The position numbers and the translations under genes are program-made. Below are positions 58,590 through 64,000 of a stretch of DNA of 64,000 bases, one piece after another; position 1 is the first letter of the stretch; each line of letters opens with the position of its first letter. The notes beneath the pieces are model-generated. The model had not been told where the DNA came from. It did no database searches and worked only from the letters and a program-made list of their open reading frames with translations. The DNA comes from Mycobacterium sp. D16Q13 (GTDB lineage Bacteria > Actinomycetota > Actinomycetes > Mycobacteriales > Mycobacteriaceae). Location: NCBI RefSeq assembly GCF_002013375.1, contig NZ_MAEW01000010.1, positions 62,001 to 126,000 on the forward strand. The letters are read 5' to 3'.

Positions 58590-58762
58590 TCACGGGGTTG
58601 TTCATCAATCCGTCATCTCGCATTAGTCCACCACGGTTGGTGTAGCGGGGCACCCGCATAGTCCGTCACTTTGTGTGGTGCCAATACCTGGCCCTCAGCG
58701 CGACTCTGGCCCATTCTTGGGTCGACTCCGAACATCCGCTAACTCATTGAGGTGCTTCAGAC

Positions 58763-60049
58763 ATGACATCTGCGACCAAGGCACAGGCCGCGACCGACCT
58801 GTTCGATACGCGGCCCCGCGTCAGCTCGGTCGACGCCATGGCTTCCGTGGCCTCGCATGTATGCCCCGAAGTGCTGCGATCCCTGCCGCGCTGCGATCAG
58901 CGCGCCAAGGGCGAGGACTACGTCACCGGCCTGCTGAAGGTGCGCGGACGTAAGTCGGCGCGGAACATGGCGGCCAGCATGGGCCAGTCGATGGGCCGCG
59001 AAGTGAGCGAGCAGAACCTGCACCACTTCGTGAACAGCTCCACCTGGGACTGGTGGGCGGTGCGCCGGGACCTGACCGCGTACCTCACCAGCGCGTACCA
59101 CGCGGCCGCATGGGTGGTGACCCCGATGCTCATTCCTAAGGCAGGCGTGCACTCCGTGGGCGTGGACCGGCGCTACTGCCCTCGCGCCGGGCGCGCGGTC
59201 AACGGCCAGCTCGCCCTCAGTGTGTGGCTCGCCGCTGACGGTTTCGCGGTACCGGTGAGCTGGCGGTTGCACCTGTCGCAGCCCTGGCTGGAATCGGCCA
59301 CCAAGAAGACCAAGACCTCGATCCCCGAGGATTACCCCCTGGAGTCGGTAAGCGGATGCGCGCTGTCGTCGTTCCAGGAATTCCTCAAGGTGGCCCGTCC
59401 CTCGAAAGCACCGGTGATCTTCGACCTGCTCGGTGCCAGCGGTGCGGACCTGACGCAGGTCTTCGGAACGCTGTCCCATCAGGTGGCGACCACGCGGGTA
59501 CCTAGCGACCTGCAGCTTCAAGTAGTCGACCCGGCATTCGCCGGCTACCAGGGGCGCGTCCTGCCCGCCGCGCAGATCGTGCAGGCCACCAAGGGCTCGC
59601 GGCGCACCGAGCAGTACGTCTACCAGGGACGCCGACACCTGATCAGCATCGCCAAGGTTCAGCTGGCGGACCCGTCCGCAGTGCGGTCACGGACACCGTT
59701 GACGCTCGTCGGCATGACCCCGCTGGACCACTCGCGGGCGCGCACCGAACTCTGGTTGACCAACGACCCCGAGTTCTCCACCTCGTCACAGGCACATCAG
59801 GTGGCCCTGGCCGATCACGTGCAGCAGGGATACCTGCACCTGGCAAACCGCATGGGCATGCAGGACTTCGCGGGACGGTCGTTCACCGGATGGCATCGTC
59901 ACGCCACTCTCGTGTCTATCGCCGCGGCGGTGGGATGCCTGGTGTCACCCGGTCTGGCGAGTGAGCAGCGAACCACGAACTTTCCACAACTTGATGGCGA
60001 GCTGCGTGTCCAGGAGCCGCTCGGCATCCTGCCACCCGTCACCGAGTAA
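58763..60049 (+). CDS. IS701-type transposase-derived protein, probably inactive
   Basis: The 428 residues resemble IS701-family transposases: L-H-H-F-V-N-S-S-T-W-D-W-W-A-V-R near 87, S-V-G-V-D-R-R-Y-C (131-139) and Q-L-A-L-S-V-W-L-A-A-D-G-F-A-V-P-V-S-W-R-L near 150. The first catalytic Asp expected in the V-I-D-D-T segment just before the P-K-x-G is replaced (T-P-M-L around 120-123), though the second (Asp221) remains. No terminal inverted repeats are seen, and its end overlaps a host gene by 105 bp. Likely a domesticated protein, as in several actinobacterial metabolite clusters. Confidence 0.75.
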   Translation: MTSATKAQAATDLFDTRPRVSSVDAMASVASHVCPEVLRSLPRCDQRAKGEDYVTGLLKVRGRKSARNMAASMGQSMGREVSEQNLHHFVNSSTWDWWAVRRDLTAYLTSAYHAAAWVVTPMLIPKAGVHSVGVDRRYCPRAGRAVNGQLALSVWLAADGFAVPVSWRLHLSQPWLESATKKTKTSIPEDYPLESVSGCALSSFQEFLKVARPSKAPVIFDLLGASGADLTQVFGTLSHQVATTRVPSDLQLQVVDPAFAGYQGRVLPAAQIVQATKGSRRTEQYVYQGRRHLISIAKVQLADPSAVRSRTPLTLVGMTPLDHSRARTELWLTNDPEFSTSSQAHQVALADHVQQGYLHLANRMGMQDFAGRSFTGWHRHATLVSIAAAVGCLVSPGLASEQRTTNFPQLDGELRVQEPLGILPPVTE

Positions 60050-61792
60050 CTCATTCACCCGATCGAGACGACGCACCACCGTGTTGGGATGGGTGTGCAG
60101 GATCTTTGCGGCACGGGTGGGGCTGGCGCCCACGGTGAAGTAGACGTCGAGGGTCTGAAGCAGATCGGTATCGCGGTCTTCGTCGTAGTCGATGACGGGC
60201 CCGACCATGGATCTGACGAAACCCTCGATGTCCTGGTGACGCGAGAGCAGCACGCCGAGAAATCCGAGTTCGTTTGCGGCGGCTGCGGTTCCGAGAGCGC
60301 CCAGGGCACTCATCGCGTCCATGCAGCGCATCGCGTCCTGGTACGTCTCTTCGATGGATTCGACACGGTCCGACGGTCCGGCAGAGGACACCGTCACCGG
60401 CATGCGCAGGTGCGTGGTTGTTTCGTCCCAGACCGCCTGGGCGGTCCGCCCCGGGTCCGATCCCGGAACGAGCAGTACCACCACCTCGTCCTGGGTGGCC
60501 CGGAGCCCACCCACGCGTGAGGCGAACGACGCCGACCACAGCGACGCGCGGTCCAGTCCGCCACGTTCAGGCCTGAGAATCACCACGACATGGGGTTGAT
60601 TGAGGTCCAAAGACAAACGACGGGCGTAGGTCTGAACCAACCGACTGTCACGCTGGCGGTAATCCAGCACGTCGTGGAGCAGGTCGTCACGCAGCTGGGC
60701 CACCGACAACGACATTCGATTGTCGCCAGACATGACCACCGCAGCCGTGGTGGTGAGATCCTGAATCTTTAACGGGTACACCGAGACTGGGTCGTCATTC
60801 AGGCTCGCGACGGACAGCTCGCCGTGGTAGTCATCGCCCACCGCGAGTGCGGTCGTCACGAAGTCTTCCGGATCGGATTCCCATCTGTACGAAGCGATCT
60901 CGGCGCCATCGTGGCCAGTAACCCGCATCGCGACACCGAGGTGCTCCCCCGCCGTGAGGACAAAGCTATCCATGCCACCGGGGCCGGCCCCGGCGTTGAG
61001 AAGCCTGGTCCGCAGCTCGAGGCGTTGCTCTAGCTCGCTGATTTGTGCTGTGTTGCTGGAGAATTCGTCGGCACGCGCCAACGCGATGCCCGCGAACGAG
61101 CAGAGGCTGGCGAAGAGCGCCCGCTCGGCGCCGGTAAAGCTGCGCACAGTGCGGGATCCGACATAGAGGTTGCCGAAGTGCTGCCCCTCATGCTCCATCG
61201 GCATGACCATCAGGCTGTGCACACCCTCGGAGCGCATGGCGGCGTCGCCATCGCTGGCCCGGCTAAACCTGGTGTCGGACGGGTAATCCGTGGTCCATAC
61301 CGGGCCATGGCCGGGACGGTACTGACTGACCAATCCGACGTCGTCACCAATCGGGAAATACAGACCGCGGTTGATCGCAGTGGTAGACCCGTCGACGTAG
61401 CGGACGTGGTGCCGCACCTCAGGCCCGGAGTCATCGCGCACCGAAATGAACGCGAAGTCGGCATCGAGCATGATCCGCGCACGTTCCACCAAGGTCGTCG
61501 ATGCCTCGTCGATATCGCGGCAACCAAGCAGTTCGATGGCCACACCCACGAGGTTGGACAGTCGCGCCTCCCGCTGATTCTGCCCTTCGATAAGGCCGTA
61601 TATGCGCTCGGCATATCCGCGAGCGCGATGCAGATCCGCAGCGCTCCACGGGGGCGAGGATTCGCGGGCCATCTCCTTGAGCCGGGCCTCGAAGACATCG
61701 GGCGCCGTTCCGGAAGCCAACAGCCGCAGCACGGCTAACGCGGTGGGCCCCCCCTCGCGGGCCCCACCAACCTGTATGTCAGTCAATCCCAA
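59945..61792 (-). CDS. PucR-family regulator with GAF domain
   Basis: The 615-residue protein has a GAF-like sensor (about 80-245: L-S-N-L-V-G-V-A-I-E-L-L, F-G-N-L-Y-V-G-S-R) and a C-terminal PucR helix-turn-helix (T-L-D-V-Y-F-T-V-G-A-S-P-T-R-A-A-K-I-L-H-T-H-P-N-T-V near 560-590). Such regulators control aromatic or purine breakdown. Start is TTG 61792. It lies next to pcaB, a plausible target, and also converges on the IS701-like gene with a 105-bp overlap. A consensus promoter and palindrome lie upstream. Confidence 0.88.
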   Translation of the reverse strand: MGLTDIQVGGAREGGPTALAVLRLLASGTAPDVFEARLKEMARESSPPWSAADLHRARGYAERIYGLIEGQNQREARLSNLVGVAIELLGCRDIDEASTTLVERARIMLDADFAFISVRDDSGPEVRHHVRYVDGSTTAINRGLYFPIGDDVGLVSQYRPGHGPVWTTDYPSDTRFSRASDGDAAMRSEGVHSLMVMPMEHEGQHFGNLYVGSRTVRSFTGAERALFASLCSFAGIALARADEFSSNTAQISELEQRLELRTRLLNAGAGPGGMDSFVLTAGEHLGVAMRVTGHDGAEIASYRWESDPEDFVTTALAVGDDYHGELSVASLNDDPVSVYPLKIQDLTTTAAVVMSGDNRMSLSVAQLRDDLLHDVLDYRQRDSRLVQTYARRLSLDLNQPHVVVILRPERGGLDRASLWSASFASRVGGLRATQDEVVVLLVPGSDPGRTAQAVWDETTTHLRMPVTVSSAGPSDRVESIEETYQDAMRCMDAMSALGALGTAAAANELGFLGVLLSRHQDIEGFVRSMVGPVIDYDEDRDTDLLQTLDVYFTVGASPTRAAKILHTHPNTVVRRLDRVNELLGDGWQDAERLLDTQLAIKLWKVRGSLLTRQTG

Positions 61793-61819
61793 CTACCCGT
61801 CTGCCGTGTGTGCGTGGCA

Positions 61820-61872
61820 ACGGTAAATGTGGGGTACGGCAGCGTCAAGACTCTTACGCGCGAACAGTTCGC
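61820..61872 (-). promoter_or_regulatory. Promoter and palindrome upstream of the PucR regulator
   Basis: On the minus strand TTGACG (complement of 61843-61848) and TACCGT (complement of 61820-61825) are 17 bp apart. The palindrome GCGAACAGTTCGC (61860-61872) adjoins the -35, and a second partial GAAC-GAAA-GTTC lies at 61886-61897. Confidence 0.65.
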
Positions 61873-61912
61873 AAAGAATCAGCCTGAACGAAAGTTCGCG
61901 CAGGTGACTTCC

Positions 61913-63295
61913 TCAGATCTGTCGCATCGCCGCCGCCTCAGCCAGCTGACCTGCCGCTCCGACATACGTGACGGGGTCCAACAGTTCATCGACCTCGGCC
62001 TCGCTCAACCACGCGATGACCTCCGGCCGGGCAAGACTCGCCTCGCGCAAACTCACGCCGCCCGCGACTGCCTCGTCGACGACGGCGGAGACGAGGGCCT
62101 TCGCCGGCGCCTTGCCCAACTGCGCGGACAGCGCCGCCGAAAGCCGCTCGGCCGAGGGCTGCCCGCCGAGCAACCCGAGGTTGTCCGACATGCGTTGGCC
62201 GCGCACCTGCAGTCCACGACTCAGATCGACGGCCGTCTGCGCCGCACCGCCGGTGAGGCGCAGACATTCGCGCAGGGCCAGCCATTCCGCGTGCCAGCCA
62301 CCCGCGGACCGCTCGTCCTCGCTGAGCAACGAGTTGGTCAGGATGGTGCTGAGCGCCGGAACCTGCAACGCCGCCGACCTGATCATCGTGGCCAGCACCG
62401 GGTTTCGCTTGTGCGGCATGGCCGAGGAGACACCGCGACCCGGTGGTGCCGGTTCGAGTACCTCCCCGACCTCGGTGCGGCTCAAGGTCAGCACATCGAT
62501 GGCGAACTTGCCCAATGCGCCCGTCGCAAAGGCCGTGGTGCTACCGATATCGGCGATCGGGGCGCGTAGCGCGTGCCAGGGCAGCCCCGAGGCGGCCAGG
62601 CCCGTCCTCCGCGCGAAGGCGATGTTCAGCGTCTCGACGAATGCCCCGGGATCTGCACGGTGCGATCCCGCATATTCGAGGTACCCGGCGAGGGTGCCCG
62701 CGGCACCACCCAGTGAGACCGGAAGTGCGCCCGCGACTGCGAGCACGCGTGCACGGGCCTCCAGGATCAGCTCCCGCCAGCCGGATGCCTTGAGCCCGAA
62801 CGTGGTCGGAACGGCGTGAACCGCCAGGGTGCGAGCAGCCATGACAGTGTCCCGGTGTTCGACGGCCAGGATCGCAAGAGCCTCGGCTACGTAACCCAAA
62901 TCCGTCGCGATGAGCGACAGCACCCGCTTGGCCAGCATCATCGCCGCGGTGTCCAGGATGTCTTGGCTGGTCGATCCGCGGTGCACGTAGTCGGTCGCAC
63001 TCGGATCGATGTCCCCCACCACCCGAGTCAGTTCTTTGATCAGGCCGACGACGGGATTGGCTGTCTCCCGCGCCGACAACGCCACCGCACGGACGTCAAT
63101 ATCGTGTCCGGCCACAGCCTTGGCGATGACATCCGCGGCGGCCCTGGGCAGAACTCCGATATCTGCCTGCGCGGCTGCTAGCGCCACCTCCGCGTCGAGC
63201 ATCGCCTGCAGCCACGCCGTATCGGTCAACTCACCCTCGGCGACGGTGCCGGCGCTGACCGGCGAGAGGAGTCCGGTCTCCAGGAAACCGCTCAC
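61913..63295 (-). CDS. pcaB: 3-carboxy-cis,cis-muconate cycloisomerase
   Basis: The 460-residue protein is of the fumarase/argininosuccinase superfamily with S-S-A-M-P-H-K-R-N-P (290-299) and H-R-G-S-T-S-Q-D (105-112). PcaB lactonises 3-carboxy-cis,cis-muconate in the protocatechuate branch of the beta-ketoadipate pathway. GTG 63295 overlaps the stop of the partial upstream gene by four bases (GTGA), so it is translated with that gene. No other pca genes are visible in the window; pcaGH may lie beyond the edge. Confidence 0.9.
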   Translation of the reverse strand: MSGFLETGLLSPVSAGTVAEGELTDTAWLQAMLDAEVALAAAQADIGVLPRAAADVIAKAVAGHDIDVRAVALSARETANPVVGLIKELTRVVGDIDPSATDYVHRGSTSQDILDTAAMMLAKRVLSLIATDLGYVAEALAILAVEHRDTVMAARTLAVHAVPTTFGLKASGWRELILEARARVLAVAGALPVSLGGAAGTLAGYLEYAGSHRADPGAFVETLNIAFARRTGLAASGLPWHALRAPIADIGSTTAFATGALGKFAIDVLTLSRTEVGEVLEPAPPGRGVSSAMPHKRNPVLATMIRSAALQVPALSTILTNSLLSEDERSAGGWHAEWLALRECLRLTGGAAQTAVDLSRGLQVRGQRMSDNLGLLGGQPSAERLSAALSAQLGKAPAKALVSAVVDEAVAGGVSLREASLARPEVIAWLSEAEVDELLDPVTYVGAAGQLAEAAAMRQI

Positions 63296-64000
63296 ACCAG
63301 CACTCCGTGATCACCCACATCTGCAACCGGAGAGGGTGCACTGGCCAATGCGGCACGCGCGATCGCATCCGCGTCGCCCAGTGTCACCGAATCCACTCCC
63401 GGCCTGATTCCCGCCGCGGTAACCCAGTGCACCGACTCAGTGGGCACCCCATAGGCGAACCGGCGCGGATGAACGCGCCCGTCGGCACCGATCAACCGGT
63501 ACGGGCGTTCGGTGACTGCCAATCCCTTTGTCTGGTAGGCCTTGTGATCATCGGTAGGAATCTCATACGGGCGGCATTGACCGGTCTCCTGCAGGAAGAT
63601 CAGCAGGGGGTCGCTGCTGCGGCGCAGGTCTGGTTCATGTAGTCGTGCCTCGATGAGGCTGCGCGTCCTGACGGCCGACCCCGGCACAAGTGGCGACTCG
63701 ATGACCACGGCCGGGTCATGAGTATCGAAGCGCACCTGCATCTGTGGTCCCACCAGATGCATGACCCCGGCTTCCACCAGGGCGATGATCTCCTCGATCC
63801 GCTGAGCCGGCGGGCCGATGGACAGGAAGGCATTCAACGGCGTGTACCAGCTCTCCAACTCGTCGCGGTACGACTTACCGTCCAGCCCGCCGTGGTCCAC
63901 CGCCAGCCGGATCTCATTGCGCAGGTCCCGCAACACATCCAGCGCCGCCTTCACCGGACCGTCGACATTGCCCTCACGTGCCATCACCACATCGGCGCGC
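63292..64000 (-). CDS. C-terminal part of a larger protein, FAD/NAD(P)-binding type (partial)
   Basis: The frame stays open to the window edge (R-A-D-V before the first internal GTG at 63990). The visible 235 or so residues include L-V-E-A-G-V-M-H-L-V-G-P-Q-M-Q-V-R-F-D and F-A-Y-G-V-P-T-E-S-V-H-W-V-T-A, which resemble the C-terminal half of flavin/NAD(P)-binding proteins of the PF13454 type. The N-terminal nucleotide-binding loop is outside the window. Direct coupling with pcaB suggests a role in aromatic breakdown. Call is tentative. Confidence 0.6.
   Translation of the reverse strand, partial: RADVVMAREGNVDGPVKAALDVLRDLRNEIRLAVDHGGLDGKSYRDELESWYTPLNAFLSIGPPAQRIEEIIALVEAGVMHLVGPQMQVRFDTHDPAVVIESPLVPGSAVRTRSLIEARLHEPDLRRSSDPLLIFLQETGQCRPYEIPTDDHKAYQTKGLAVTERPYRLIGADGRVHPRRFAYGVPTESVHWVTAAGIRPGVDSVTLGDADAIARAALASAPSPVADVGDHGVLV

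Noticed and set aside
58763..60049. An intact IS701 insertion sequence
   Set aside because: No terminal inverted repeats or target duplications seen, first catalytic Asp missing, and the gene overlaps a host gene.

Overview
The window looks like chromosome of a rapidly growing mycobacterium, most likely the Mycobacteroides abscessus/chelonae group. The DNA is GC-rich with many GTG/TTG starts. The backbone order ask/asd, leuA, DnaQ-like exonuclease, murT-gatD, recR-ybaB, Ami1-type amidase, SRPBCC protein, FAD oxidase, cyclopropane-synthase-like methyltransferase, dnaX, AspC aminotransferase and ffs matches, from memory, M. tuberculosis Rv3708c-Rv3722c. Species was not tested by any search.

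Layout. 1-8.5 kb: the end of a NagA-like gene, five secreted PknH-sensor-like proteins in two clusters, a PfkB sugar kinase, a caspase-like small protein, an isoprenylcysteine-methyltransferase-like protein, the ammonium transporter amt, and a nitronate-monooxygenase-like gene behind a KstR-type palindrome. 8.5-11 kb: oxidative stress genes ohr and furA-katA. 11-20 kb: hydrolase, TPR, DUF4185 and lipoprotein genes around ask-asd. 20-22 kb: leuA with a Leu-codon leader peptide and nested hairpins. 23-25.5 kb: two divergent operons separated by two Zur-type boxes, encoding zinc-free paralogues of L31, L28, L33, S14 and S18 plus the CobW-like MRF. 25.5-33.4 kb: serine hydrolase, exonuclease, acyl-CoA dehydrogenase with kinase-like partner, MarR and PadR-like regulators, and murT-gatD for lipid II amidation.

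33.5-35 kb is an unusual island: a gene split by a -1 frameshift exactly at a T TTG GGG heptamer, followed by a collagen-like/GGxGG protein. 37.3-42.3 kb is a divergent catabolic-looking cluster (crotonase and HsaA-like flavin oxygenase against TetR, an aminoglycoside-phosphotransferase-fold kinase and an enolase paralogue lacking the catalytic His). 42.4-45 kb holds a FAD-oxidase/methyltransferase pair of the tuberculostearic-acid type. 45-51 kb has dnaX, three tandem lipoproteins, aspC and the 4.5S SRP RNA.

51.4-58.4 kb is the most distinctive accessory region: a tightly coupled operon of a Tat-lipoprotein esterase, class II DAHP synthase (PhzC-like), an EntA/DhbA-like dehydrogenase, PhzD, PhzE and an ACMSD-type amidohydrolase. 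With PhzE and PhzD but no phzF/A/B/G, it should lead from chorismate to 3-hydroxyanthranilate rather than to phenazine. It is flanked by an apparently inactive IS701-transposase-derived protein and a PucR-type regulator, then pcaB and a partial gene running off the window.

A recurring pattern is leaderless expression: twelve start codons lie 6-7 nt (one more at 8 nt) downstream of a TANNNT-type -10 hexamer with no Shine-Dalgarno sequence. No gene-free stretch exceeds 300 bases; the longest (58449-58762) holds a 22-bp palindrome.
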